Below, one piece after another: positions 37,173 to 45,669 of a stretch of DNA of 64,000 bases. The position numbers and the translations under genes are program-made. Within the stretch, counting starts at the first letter, position 1, and the number at the start of each line of letters is the position of its first letter. The notes under the pieces were generated by a model. The model worked only from the letters and a program-made list of their open reading frames with translations, did no database searches and was not told the origin of the DNA. Where the stretch lies: assembly GCA_001421175.1 (NCBI GenBank), contig LJKL01000016.1, forward strand, positions 1-64,000, written 5' to 3'. This DNA is from Methanomassiliicoccales archaeon RumEn M2. Its GTDB lineage: Archaea; Thermoplasmatota; Thermoplasmata; Methanomassiliicoccales; Methanomethylophilaceae.

Positions 37173-37730
37173 TCAGTCCGGTGCGTAGAGCACGGCGAAT
37201 ATCTCCGCCGGACCGTCGACTGCGCCTATGAAGTGCGGGACCACTGAGTTGTAGTATGCCGTGTCCCCCTTGGAGAGTATGTGGTCCTCCTTGCCGTATC
37301 TGACCAATACTTTCCCCGAGACGACGATTATGAACTCCTCGCCCTCGTGGGACGACAGCTCCTTGACCTCATCCACTCCGATTTTGATGAAAAGGGGCTC
37401 CATGTGCCTGTCCGTCTTCCCTTTACCGAGAGGGAAATAGCGGTAATGGCCCTCGGCCCCCCTGTGGGACGAAGTCTCCTCGGTCCTGGCATCATGCTTC
37501 ACTATGACGGGGTCCTTGATGTACTGGTCGTCCATGAACGTGCCAACCCTCTGACCGAGAGCGCGGGACAGCTTGATTATGGCACCGAGCGGGGGATAGA
37601 TCTTGCCGTCCTCCACATCCTCTATGAACTTGGTGCTCAGGCCCGTATTGGCAGATAACTGCTCCCTGGTAAGGTCCAGGCCCTCTCTGTACTTCTTCAC
37701 TCTTAAGCCAAGCTTACCTGTGTTATCCAT
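37173..37730 (-). CDS. XRE-family regulator with cupin domain
   Basis: A 185-residue protein with an N-terminal helix-turn-helix (LTREQLSANTGLSTKFIEDV) and a C-terminal cupin (SSHEGEEFIIVVSGKVLVRY; LSKGDTAYYNSVVPHFIGAV) that probably senses a small ligand. It is the first gene of an operon with an acyl-CoA synthetase and an iron-sulfur flavoprotein, a common pairing in anaerobes. GGAG lies eight bases before the ATG, and TTTTATC (about 37768-37774) is a likely TATA element. Confidence 0.9.
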   Translation of the reverse strand: MDNTGKLGLRVKKYREGLDLTREQLSANTGLSTKFIEDVEDGKIYPPLGAIIKLSRALGQRVGTFMDDQYIKDPVIVKHDARTEETSSHRGAEGHYRYFPLGKGKTDRHMEPLFIKIGVDEVKELSSHEGEEFIIVVSGKVLVRYGKEDHILSKGDTAYYNSVVPHFIGAVDGPAEIFAVLYAPD

Positions 37731-37795
37731 ATACTGTCTCCGTTATAGCTCGGAATTATGCTCTTAAGATAAAAGATTAGCCTACGTAAGGACAT

Positions 37796-37834
37796 GAAAT
37801 GGCACATCTGATGGCGATGATGATGTGCCATTTC
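37796..37834. repeat. Perfect 13-bp inverted repeat between the acyl-CoA and CO dehydrogenase operons
   Basis: GAAATGGCACATC (37796-37808) and GATGTGCCATTTC (37822-37834) are exact reverse complements separated by 13 bases. It lies about 20 bp upstream of the XRE-regulator TATA element and 255 bp before cooT. It could be an operator for the XRE-cupin regulator or the hairpin of a small RNA. No coding frame supports it being part of a gene. Confidence 0.7.
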
Positions 37835-38089
37835 GACCATGGCTCTCATCCGCTTCGGCCGGAGGGGCGAGCAGTTGAGAACCTGCCTTGGAGGAGTCGT
37901 TCGCTCTGCTATCGAAAATAGAAAATTAGGGCCGCTGAGCGTCCCAGTTTCAGTATTTATAGCCCCCGGCTCTCTCTTGAAGCTGCGACGTTCTCCCGAT
38001 ATGCGTCATTCCCTGATCTCAGTGTCAAAATGCCTGTGGCCCTTGGCCCGCAGCACTCTTTATTAACGCACAAGTCGAGTCCGGACCTC
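37835..38089. other. Upstream region of cooT, no gene seen
   Basis: A 75-codon plus-strand frame (37839-38066) crosses the region but shows no domain and no ribosome-binding site. Two TATA-like elements are present: TATTTATAG at about 37953-37961 and TTTATTAA at about 38057-38064. The second is placed for a leaderless cooT transcript. The first could start a longer leader or a small RNA that ends near the GGCCCTTGGCCC stem at 38039-38050. Confidence 0.45.
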
Positions 38090-38281
38090 ATGTGCGAATC
38101 CGCTGTCGTTCTGGAATCGGCCGAGGGTACTGAGACTGTTATGCCCGAGGCAGCAATGGTGTGGGTCAAAGGAAGTGACATCGTTTGCGTGGATATCCTC
38201 GGCCGGGAGATGGCTGTCAACAACGCCAGGATCTCAGAGATAGATCTCATGGGGCACCGGGTCCTGCTGACGAGGCTTTGA
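38090..38281 (+). CDS. cooT: CooT-like nickel-binding accessory protein
   Basis: A 63-residue protein with the CooT form: Met-Cys at the start (MCESAVVLE; Cys2 is the nickel ligand in the characterised protein), then a small beta-barrel (VKGSDIVCVDILGREMAVNN) ending HRVLLTRL. CooT helps load nickel into CO dehydrogenase. The ATG is about 27 bp from TTTATTAA, so the transcript is probably leaderless. The next gene, cooC, follows directly, which supports the assignment. Confidence 0.78.
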   Translation: MCESAVVLESAEGTETVMPEAAMVWVKGSDIVCVDILGREMAVNNARISEIDLMGHRVLLTRL

Positions 38282-39067
38282 ATGCCCCTCAAGATCGCCG
38301 TATCGGGCAAAGGCGGTGTCGGGAAGACCACGGTCGCCGCATTGCTGGCGGCACAATACGCCAAGGCCGGGATGAACGTTATCGCCGTGGATGCGGATCC
38401 CGCTTCCTCACTGCCGGCGGCACTGGGCGTCCCCGAGGATGTCAGGGCAGGTATCGTCCCTCTGTCCCGGATGCTGGATCTGATAGAGGAGAGGACGGGC
38501 GCCAGGCCCGGTGAGGGCTACGGCGGGATGTTCTCTCTGAATCCCAAGGTGGACGACCTCGTGGAAAGATATGCCGTGCAGGGCATCGATGGCGTGAAGA
38601 TCATGGTGCTGGGAACGATAAAGGCCCCGGGATCGGGCTGCTTCTGCCCCGAGAGCTCCCTGCTGAAGAACCTGATGTCCTACCTGGTACTGGAGGACGA
38701 GCACATCGTCATCCTGGACATGGAGGCGGGGTTGGAGCATCTGGGCCGTTCCACCGTGCGGTCGGTGGATGTTCTCTTAGTGGTGGTGGAACCCGGGCGT
38801 CGTTCCGTGGAGACCGCCGTGAGGATCGCGGAGATGGGGCGCTCCCTCGGTGTCGGGAAGGTCCTTGCCGTTCTCAATAAAGTGAGCGATGATGCACAGG
38901 AGGCAGAGCTTCGATCATTACTAGATGGGGGAGGCATAGGAACAGCCGCCGTAATACGCTATGATGCCGGTCTGATCTCAGGGGACCTGGCCGGCAGACC
39001 GACCGTCTCTCCGGCGGCGGAGGGAGCCATCACCGGGCTAGTGGAAATGATTATAGATGGCTTATGA
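38282..39067 (+). CDS. cooC: CO dehydrogenase nickel-insertion ATPase CooC
   Basis: A 261-residue MinD-type ATPase. It has the P-loop SGKGGVGKTTVAALLA with the deviant Walker A Lys, the CxC nickel/zinc-binding motif in APGSGCFCPESSLL, and ILDMEAGLEHLGR as the Walker B region. CooC dimers insert nickel into the C-cluster of CooS in an ATP-dependent step. It is immediately after cooT and 57 bp before cooS. Confidence 0.93.
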   Translation: MPLKIAVSGKGGVGKTTVAALLAAQYAKAGMNVIAVDADPASSLPAALGVPEDVRAGIVPLSRMLDLIEERTGARPGEGYGGMFSLNPKVDDLVERYAVQGIDGVKIMVLGTIKAPGSGCFCPESSLLKNLMSYLVLEDEHIVILDMEAGLEHLGRSTVRSVDVLLVVVEPGRRSVETAVRIAEMGRSLGVGKVLAVLNKVSDDAQEAELRSLLDGGGIGTAAVIRYDAGLISGDLAGRPTVSPAAEGAITGLVEMIIDGL

Positions 39068-39124
39068 AACCTGTATAAAAGACCCACCCAATACATTATA
39101 GCTTAGCAGAAACTCTATTAACTC

Positions 39125-41065
39125 ATGGCTGAAGATTACCCCGAGATTCTGTCAATAGAGTGCCTCAGGAGGCCCTCCAAGCAAGAGTTCACTGAAGAGG
39201 AGATGGATCAGAAGGCCGAGGAGAGGACCCTGGACTGTACGTCCCAAATGGTACTCAAGAAGGCCATGAAAGACGGCACTGACACCGTATGGGACCGTCT
39301 CGGAAGACAGACGCCTCATTGCAAGTTCTGCCTTGACGGGATATCATGTCAGCGATGCGCCATGGGCCCCTGCAGGATAATGGGAGGGGACCGCACAAGA
39401 GGTGTCTGCGGCAACGATGCGAATCTGATCGTCGCCAGGAACCTCCTTGACTGGGTCGCCATGGGCGCGGCGGCGCATTCCGACCACGGAAGGGATGTGG
39501 TGGAAGCCGTGCTCAAGGGCGCCAACGGAGAGGCTCCCGATTATCCCGTCAGCGATGTGGAGAAGCTCGATCTACTTGCCAAGGAATACGGCATCAGCAC
39601 CAAGGGAGGCGTGAACAAAACAGCGGAGAAGGTTGCCCTGGCCATGCTGGATGAGTTCGGCACGGTCAAAGGGGAGCTGGAGATGATCAAGCGCGCCCCT
39701 GCCGGGAGCCGGGAGCTTTGGAAGAAGATAGGAATAATGCCCCGCGGCATCGACCGGGAGGTGGTCGAGGCCATGCACCGTGTCCACATGGGCGTGGGCA
39801 ACGATCCCTACGACGTTGTGATGCACGGTTTCCGCACCTCCATGTCCGACGGATGGGGGGGTTCCATGCAGGCCATGGAGATGTCGGATGTCCTCTTCGG
39901 GACACCTGACATAAAGACATCCAAGGTCAACCTGGGTGTCATGAAGGCGGATCATGTCAACGTGGCGCTTCACGGCCACAACCCTGTGCTGTCGGAGATG
40001 CTCGTCAAGGCGGCGTCAGACCCTGAGATCAAAGCAGCGGCCAAGAAGGTCGGCGCCAAGGGAGTGAATCTCGTCGGGCTGTGCTGCACGGGCAACGAGC
40101 TGCTGATGAGGAAGGGCGTGCCCCAGGCCGGAAACCATCTCGACCAGGAACTGGCAATAATAACCGGAGCGCTGGAGGCTATGATCGTTGATTATCAGTG
40201 CATATTCCCGTCCCTGCCGTTCACTGCGGCATGCTATCACACCAAGGTGTTCTCCACCTCGCCGAAGGGCACCATGGCCGGTTCGGTGTATGTGGAGGTC
40301 ACGCCGGAGAATGCTTATGCGCAATCCAAGCGCATGCTCTTGGAGGCCATAGACAACTACCCCGGCCGGAACAAGGACAAGGTCATGATCCCCGACGATC
40401 CGGTTGAGGCTATGGTCGGATTCTCCGTGGAAGCGATAAAGAAGGCGCTGGGCGGGAGCCTGAAGCCTCTGTTGGACGCGATAGTCTCAGGCAAGATCCG
40501 CGGAGCAGTCGGCATCGTGGGATGCAACAACCCCCACGTGCGCCATGATCAGGGGCACGTATCCCTGGCCAAGGGCCTGATCAAGAGGGATATCCTCGTC
40601 GTGGAAACGGGCTGTGCATCCATCGCATCCGGCAAGGCCGGCCTTCTGCAGCCTTCGGCTGCCAAGATGGCGGGCAAGGGCCTCAGGGAGGTCTGCGAGT
40701 CCCTGGGCATACCTCCGGTGCTGCACATGGGCTCCTGCATAGACAACACCCGGATCCTCAATCTAGTGGCGGAGCTGGCCAATATGGCCGGCGTGCGCAT
40801 GGACCAGCTGCCTGTTGCCGGAGCTGCTCCGGAATGGTACTCCCCCAAGGCCGTATCCATCGCCGAGTACTTCGTGGGAAGCGGTGTGAGCACCCTGCTG
40901 GGCGTCATGCCCAGAGTGGGCGGGAGCCCGTACGTCACCAATCTGCTCGTCGACGGCATCGAGGACATCATGAACGCCAAGTTCTGGGTGGAGCCTGATA
41001 CCAAGAAGGGCTGCGCCGTGCTCTTCGACCACATAGAGCAGAAGCGCCAGGGGCTCAGTATCTGA
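39125..41065 (+). CDS. cooS: Anaerobic carbon monoxide dehydrogenase catalytic subunit CooS
   Basis: A 646-residue Ni-Fe-S monofunctional CODH that oxidises CO (or reduces CO2). The C-cluster ligands can all be placed: His in VALHGHNPVL, Cys in GLCCTGNE, DYQCIFPSL, VGCNNPHV, ETGCASIA and HMGSCIDNTR. The acid-base residues are also present (HSDHGR; SPKAVS Lys). Near the N-terminus CKFCLDGISCQRCAMGPC gives B-cluster cysteines. The spacing around the D-cluster Cys differs from the common CxxxxxxxCC pattern. An ATTATAG box about 27 bp before the ATG suggests an additional internal promoter. No CooF or hydrogenase genes adjoin it. Confidence 0.95.
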   Translation: MAEDYPEILSIECLRRPSKQEFTEEEMDQKAEERTLDCTSQMVLKKAMKDGTDTVWDRLGRQTPHCKFCLDGISCQRCAMGPCRIMGGDRTRGVCGNDANLIVARNLLDWVAMGAAAHSDHGRDVVEAVLKGANGEAPDYPVSDVEKLDLLAKEYGISTKGGVNKTAEKVALAMLDEFGTVKGELEMIKRAPAGSRELWKKIGIMPRGIDREVVEAMHRVHMGVGNDPYDVVMHGFRTSMSDGWGGSMQAMEMSDVLFGTPDIKTSKVNLGVMKADHVNVALHGHNPVLSEMLVKAASDPEIKAAAKKVGAKGVNLVGLCCTGNELLMRKGVPQAGNHLDQELAIITGALEAMIVDYQCIFPSLPFTAACYHTKVFSTSPKGTMAGSVYVEVTPENAYAQSKRMLLEAIDNYPGRNKDKVMIPDDPVEAMVGFSVEAIKKALGGSLKPLLDAIVSGKIRGAVGIVGCNNPHVRHDQGHVSLAKGLIKRDILVVETGCASIASGKAGLLQPSAAKMAGKGLREVCESLGIPPVLHMGSCIDNTRILNLVAELANMAGVRMDQLPVAGAAPEWYSPKAVSIAEYFVGSGVSTLLGVMPRVGGSPYVTNLLVDGIEDIMNAKFWVEPDTKKGCAVLFDHIEQKRQGLSI

Positions 41066-41169
41066 GCCCCGCTTCAAACCCCTTACCTTTCCCCCGCAGA
41101 GAACCGATGACGCAGGGCCCGGAATCGGCAAGGTTATTATAACGGCATCATTTGAGTCTCGGCGATAAG

Positions 41170-41956
41170 ATGCCGACTGCGGAAGTTAATGGTGTTAAGC
41201 TTAGTTACAGCGCTCAGGGGGACGGGGAGGCGGTCGTGCTCATCGGAGGATTCGGAGGAGACATCAACTTCTATCGCACGCTCATCCCGATCCTGGCCAA
41301 GAAGTACAAGGTGATCGTGCTCGACAACAGGGGGGCAGGGGCCACGGAGTACAACGGCCCGTTCAGGGGACAGGATATGGTCGATGATGTCGCCGCGCTC
41401 CTGGATCACCTTTCCGTCTACAGAGCCCACATCCTCGGATGGTCCATGGGGGGGCCATATCGCCCAGGAGTTCGCCATACAGAATCCAGACCGCACCCAG
41501 AGCCTGACCCTCGTGTCCGCGTATATGAGAAGGCCCGCCAGATCCAGCTATTTCATGAACGGCATAGTGAAAGCGGCCTCAGAGGGCGCTGATACGGATT
41601 ACATAGGCATGATGATCAACGCCTTCTGCTTCACCACGGAATACTTCGAAGCGAAGGAATCCCGGGGCAGCAGCATATCGGTTCCGAAGAATGTCAGCGT
41701 GAACGGCCTCCTCCATCAGCTGAAAGCGTTGGACGAATTCGATACGAGGTCCAGGGCCGGGATGATAAGGTCCCCGACCCTGTCCGTCCACGGTCTGGAT
41801 GACATAATGGTGGAGCCCAGGCTCGGGGATGAGCTGGCGGATCAGATAGAAGGCTGCCGCAGGATACGGATACCTGGTGTGGGCCACACAATAAAACCGT
41901 CCCTGTACTCCGAAGCCTTCACAGAGCACCTGGCCCGGAACTCCCGCCGATCATAG
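41170..41956 (+). CDS. Alpha/beta hydrolase (frameshifted)
   Basis: A single-domain alpha/beta hydrolase of about 262 residues. The first frame runs from MPTAEVNGVKLSY through VLIGGFGGD to the nucleophile elbow GWSMGG and then breaks at a seven-G run (41448-41454). With six G the frame continues HIAQEFAIQNPDRTQSLTLV and on to the catalytic Asp in HGLDDIMVEP and His in PGVGHTI. The substrate is unknown. An ATG at 41170 is preferred over the TTG at 41152. A TATA-like TTATTATAA lies near 41131-41139. The indel is probably an error. Confidence 0.85.
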
Positions 41957-42298
41957 AACGGTCAAACCGTATATGAATCCGAGGATCGAGAGGATTATGG
42001 CAACGGCCACCATGACCATCAGGGTCGTCTTGACCCTGCCCTTTATACCGGACATGCGCACCGCCGTCAGGCAGTATCCTCCGAGGAACATGCCCACGGC
42101 CCCCAGCGGTACACCGGCAATGCCGAAGCCGGCGAAGGACGCTATGGCCGCTACGGCCCCCAGCGCTAAGGATATGTATGCCAGATAAACAGAGTTCACA
42201 CCTAGCTTCATGCGCACGGCCTGGTCTATCCTCCAGTCGCACTCCTCGCAGAAAAGGGTCCCTTCCGGGTTCTCATGTCCGCAATTGGGGCATCTCAT
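41951..42298 (-). CDS. Zinc-ribbon membrane protein
   Basis: A protein of about 115 residues. A zinc ribbon (MRCPNCGHENPEGTLFCEEC) is followed by a short basic linker and three hydrophobic helices. It is typical of archaeal proteins that anchor a zinc ribbon at the membrane, with function unknown. The ATG at 42298 is chosen because it begins at the zinc ribbon. Its stop overlaps that of the convergent hydrolase. Confidence 0.72.
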   Translation of the reverse strand: MRCPNCGHENPEGTLFCEECDWRIDQAVRMKLGVNSVYLAYISLALGAVAAIASFAGFGIAGVPLGAVGMFLGGYCLTAVRMSGIKGRVKTTLMVMVAVAIILSILGFIYGLTVL

Positions 42299-42331
42299 GA
42301 ACGCAGTATTGGCGGGACTCCGATAAAACAC

Positions 42332-42934
42332 CTACGGTTTGACGAAGACCGCTTCTATCCTGCGCCTCTCCGCACCGTAGCGTGTTGTCTCGTTCACAAT
42401 ATCGAGACGCTCTTCCCGAAAATCCGCGAACATCTCCCTGATGCCGCCGGGATCTGAATAGGTATAGGCTATCCCGTTGCCTCTGATCACGGTGCTTTCC
42501 GAGACCTTTGTTCCTTTCGCCGCCCTCTGGTCCCCCTCGGAGAAGGTTCTGAGGAAGACCTTGCCGCCTGGTCTCAGAACCCGCAGGATCTCGGATGCCG
42601 CCCGGCAACGCTCCCCGGGACTGAGGTGCTCTGTGACATGGACAAGGGAAACTCCGTCGAACTCCCCGTCAGGGAACGGCAGATCGCATACGCCGGCGCA
42701 TACGACATGTATGCCCAATCTCGATGCGCATTCTGAGACGGCCTCCCGGGAGAAATCTATGCCCACCACCGAGTGGCCGCTGTCCAGGAGGGCTTTGGCG
42801 GTCTTCCCTCCGCCGCATCCGACCTCCAGGATCCTTGATCCCTCCGGGAACGGGAAGTCGTACCTGGGAACCCCGCGCCAAGGTCTGCGGTGCTCCTTGT
42901 AGAATCTGTTCCAGGCCTCCCTCTGATCCTCCAT
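42332..42934 (-). CDS. Class I SAM-dependent methyltransferase
   Basis: A 200-residue methyltransferase. The SAM-binding motif I is ILEVGCGGGKTAKALLD, followed by GHSVVGIDFSREAVSECA, LPFPDGEFDGVSLVHVTEHL and the motif LRVLRPGGKVFLRTF. The substrate is not predictable. It is separated from the zinc-ribbon gene by about 33 bp in the same direction. Confidence 0.85.
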   Translation of the reverse strand: MEDQREAWNRFYKEHRRPWRGVPRYDFPFPEGSRILEVGCGGGKTAKALLDSGHSVVGIDFSREAVSECASRLGIHVVCAGVCDLPFPDGEFDGVSLVHVTEHLSPGERCRAASEILRVLRPGGKVFLRTFSEGDQRAAKGTKVSESTVIRGNGIAYTYSDPGGIREMFADFREERLDIVNETTRYGAERRRIEAVFVKP

Positions 42935-43009
42935 GCCACCTTATCCCCCGGAACCGTATTTCTATATTGCACCCAAGGCTATTAATCGCAACACGGGAAT
43001 AACGCCGTT

Positions 43010-43246
43010 ATGGGTGAGCAGGAAGAGGTTGTCGCAGAGCTCATGAAACTGCCTTCGGTCAGCGAGAAATGCTGCATAGGGATGTATCTCCTGGGGATCA
43101 GGAGCATAGATGATCTGAAAGGCAAGGAACCGGATGACCTGTACGCCGCCCTTCAGCAGAGGAAGGATTTCTACGCCGAGCCCTGCATGCACAAGATGCT
43201 CAAGATAGCCGTCGGGATGGCGGAGAAGGGTATCGTCAGGAAATGA
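43010..43246 (+). CDS. Helix-hairpin-helix protein of the Cdd1/pathogenicity-locus family
   Basis: A 78-residue protein. The segment LMKLPSVSEKCCIGMYLLGI followed by DDLKGKEPDDLYAALQQRKD and a conserved PCMHKM resembles the PF11731-type Cdd1 domain, a helix-hairpin-helix fold likely to bind nucleic acid. It ends 11 bp inside the 3' end of the convergent gene. A TATA-like CTATTAAT lies about 27 bp before the ATG. Role unknown. Confidence 0.7.
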   Translation: MGEQEEVVAELMKLPSVSEKCCIGMYLLGIRSIDDLKGKEPDDLYAALQQRKDFYAEPCMHKMLKIAVGMAEKGIVRK

Positions 43247-43841
43247 CCAGGGACCTCAGCCACGTATAGAACAGCGTGACCGCCCTGGACGTCAGTATGA
43301 CATATGTCTCCTGAGGCCCCTTCATCATCCTCCCCGGTCTGAGGGATACGGATATGTTGCCCACCCTGCAGACGGCGGGCCTGTCCGCCATGGCATTATT
43401 ATGAACGGCCAGATTGCGTATCAGGAGTATGTCGTTCCATTCTCCCACATCCCCTTCGGAGAGAAGAGCCGATTCCTTCGAAGCATCCAGTATCGATCTC
43501 AGATTTATGCGGCGGGTATCCCTGCCCACCTTGCGGGCCACGTCCGAATCCGGACAGAGGCGGACGGCGTCCTTGGAGGCTTTCTCTATCGCGGAGACCA
43601 CATCGATGAAGAGGTCCTTCGTCACAACGACGGTCCTCTCAGTCAGCTCCCCCTCCGTCTCCGGCATTGTCCTGAATCCTGAATAGTAGGACAGCATCTC
43701 CACCGCCATCCTCACCCGGTTATGGATATTCCAGAGGCTCATGGGAAGAGGGTCCCTGTTGCCATTCTCCAGATCTGCGGCGGATTCCGCGTACACCTTG
43801 GTGGCATCCATAAGGATCTCCGTCTCCGACATCAGGCTCAT
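43236..43841 (-). CDS. Hypothetical protein with a HEPN-like motif
   Basis: A mostly helical protein of about 201 residues. Towards the end of its helical part it carries RNLAVHNN, which fits the R-x4-H motif of HEPN RNA-binding/nuclease domains. The surrounding helices (VRMAVEMLSYYSGF; FIDVVSAIEKASKDAVRLC) are compatible with a HEPN four-helix bundle. An AGGAGG lies just upstream of the ATG at 43841. No antitoxin-like nucleotidyltransferase gene is next to it. I cannot assign a function with confidence. Confidence 0.5.
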   Translation of the reverse strand: MSLMSETEILMDATKVYAESAADLENGNRDPLPMSLWNIHNRVRMAVEMLSYYSGFRTMPETEGELTERTVVVTKDLFIDVVSAIEKASKDAVRLCPDSDVARKVGRDTRRINLRSILDASKESALLSEGDVGEWNDILLIRNLAVHNNAMADRPAVCRVGNISVSLRPGRMMKGPQETYVILTSRAVTLFYTWLRSLVIS

Positions 43842-43932
43842 GCCCCTCCTGATAGGGCGGATTGTTCTTCTACTTGCCGAATATCTGTTCAAAATAAATA
43901 CGGGGAAGTGCTAACTGGGCCTCGATAAGGAT

Positions 43933-45231
43933 ATGTTCTGGAACCCTGACGCGGAGTGCAAGCCCATAGAGGACCTGAGGAAGGCGCAGTACAGAAGCCT
44001 GAAGACACTCGTTATGAGGCTTTACGAATTCAACGATTTCTATCACGATAAAATGAAAGCGGCAGGGGTGCGTCCTGACGACATCACTTGTCTGAAGGAC
44101 ATCAGCAAGCTGCCCTTCATGACCAAGAGCGACCTCAGGGACAACTACCCCACGAAGATGTTCAGCATCCCCCCGAAGGACGTTGTCAGATACCACGTAT
44201 CGTCGGGGACCACGGGCAAGCCCACGCTTGTGGGCTACAACAGGCACGACCTTGACTATTGGACCGAATCCCTGGCCAGGGCCATGACCTCCGTGGGCAT
44301 AACCAGCGACGATACCGTGCAGGTCTCCTATGGGTACGGCCTGTTCACCGGGGGCCTCGGCCTTCATTATGGAGCTGAGAGGATCGGAGCCAGCGTCCTG
44401 CCTTCCAGCACCGGCAACACCGAGCGCCAGATAGAGCTGATGATGGACCTGGGCGTCACGGTCATAGCATGCACCCCGTCCTACCTCATCCATATGGGCG
44501 ACGTGGCCGCACGCATGGGGATCGACTTCCGCAGGGACACCCTGCTCAGGAAGGCCCTGCTGGGAGCAGAGCCCTGGACCGAGGGCATGAGATCCCAGAT
44601 CGAGAACGGTCTCGGGATAAACGCTTATGACATCTACGGGACGTCGGAGCTGGCCGGGCCCATGTTCACCGAATGCACGGAGCGGAAGGGGCTGCACATA
44701 TGGGGGGACATGGCCTACATAGAGGTTGTCGACCCGGAGACCCATGAGGTCCTGGGGCCCGGGCAGAAGGGGGAGCTTGTGATCTCCATGCTCAACAAGG
44801 AGACATTCCCGCTGGTCAGATACATGATCAAGGATGTCACCACCATATTCGACGAGGAATGCGCATGCGGGAGAACATCGCCGCGCATAGAGCGCATATC
44901 CGGAAGGACCGACGACATGCTCATAATACGCGGCATAAACGTGTTCCCTTCCCAGGTGGAGCATGTTCTGTTGAAATGCCCGTCTGTCAACGGGCACTAC
45001 CAGATAATCGTGGACAGGGTGAATTCCCTTGACGTTATGACTCTTCAGGCCGAGATAAACCCCGAGGCCTTCAGCGACAAGATGGAGGATGTTGTCGCAA
45101 TAAAGAATCGTATAGAGAGCGATATGAGAAAATACCTCAACGTCTCTGTTAAAGTGGAGCTTAAAGAGTACGGCTCCCTTCCGAGATTCGAGGGTAAGAG
45201 CCGCAGGGTCACTGACAGGAGGAAGTTCTGA
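43933..45231 (+). CDS. paaK: Phenylacetate-CoA ligase, copy 1
   Basis: A 432-residue ANL-superfamily ligase. The N-terminus KLPFMTKSDLRDNYP and the P-loop VSSGTTGKPTLVGY are those of PaaK-type aryl-acetate CoA ligases, with IYGTSELAGP and the C-terminal ISGRTDDMLIIRGINVFPSQ. In methanogens these enzymes activate aryl acetates for aromatic amino acid synthesis or act with indolepyruvate oxidoreductase (family knowledge). The stop overlaps the next ATG by one base, coupling it to the ACT-domain protein. Confidence 0.93.
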   Translation: MFWNPDAECKPIEDLRKAQYRSLKTLVMRLYEFNDFYHDKMKAAGVRPDDITCLKDISKLPFMTKSDLRDNYPTKMFSIPPKDVVRYHVSSGTTGKPTLVGYNRHDLDYWTESLARAMTSVGITSDDTVQVSYGYGLFTGGLGLHYGAERIGASVLPSSTGNTERQIELMMDLGVTVIACTPSYLIHMGDVAARMGIDFRRDTLLRKALLGAEPWTEGMRSQIENGLGINAYDIYGTSELAGPMFTECTERKGLHIWGDMAYIEVVDPETHEVLGPGQKGELVISMLNKETFPLVRYMIKDVTTIFDEECACGRTSPRIERISGRTDDMLIIRGINVFPSQVEHVLLKCPSVNGHYQIIVDRVNSLDVMTLQAEINPEAFSDKMEDVVAIKNRIESDMRKYLNVSVKVELKEYGSLPRFEGKSRRVTDRRKF

Positions 45232-45659
45232 TGCCGAAGAAAAACATCATAAAACAGCTATCGATATTCGTGAACAACGAGCCTGGGAGCCTGGCTTCCA
45301 TAGCGCTGGTTCTCAAGGAGTGCAACATAAACCTGAAGGCTTTCAATATAGCCGAATCCTCCGGATTCGGGGTTCTGAGAGCCATCGCGGATGACCCGGA
45401 GGACGCGTGCAAGAAACTGAAGGCCAGGAACATAGTCGTCAGGCAGACCGACGTCATCGCCGTCTCCGTGGAGGATCAGCCCGGGGGACTGTTCAGGATA
45501 GCGAACATAATGGGCGATGCCAAGGTCAACATAGAGTATGCCTACGCATACACGGGACGCAACGGCCCGTCCATCTTCCTGAGGGTCGATGACCCGGAAG
45601 CTGCCGCCAAGGCGATAGGGGATGCAGGAATGAGATGCCTCTCCCAGAACGATATCTGA
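45231..45659 (+). CDS. Tandem ACT-domain protein
   Basis: A 142-residue protein made of two ACT domains: KQLSIFVNNEPGSLASIALV (first) and IAVSVEDQPGGLFRIANIMG (second). ACT pairs usually bind amino acids. Such genes commonly sit next to phenylacetate-CoA ligases in archaea and probably regulate them by aromatic amino acids. It overlaps paaK by one base and is followed 10 bp later by the translation-factor-like gene. Confidence 0.9.
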   Translation: MPKKNIIKQLSIFVNNEPGSLASIALVLKECNINLKAFNIAESSGFGVLRAIADDPEDACKKLKARNIVVRQTDVIAVSVEDQPGGLFRIANIMGDAKVNIEYAYAYTGRNGPSIFLRVDDPEAAAKAIGDAGMRCLSQNDI

Positions 45660-45669
45660 GACGATACGC

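Noticed and set aside
35232..37247. A 671-codon open frame antisense to the acyl-CoA synthetase
   Set aside because: It is a shadow frame in GC-rich DNA; the opposite strand has all ANL-superfamily motifs.
37839..38066. A 75-codon frame upstream of cooT
   Set aside because: No start signals or domain; it crosses two TATA-like elements that more likely serve cooT.
41448..41454. Programmed frameshifting at the seven-G run in the hydrolase
   Set aside because: Equivalent run-length breaks occur in psmB and rps19e, which never use frameshifting; a homopolymer length error explains all.
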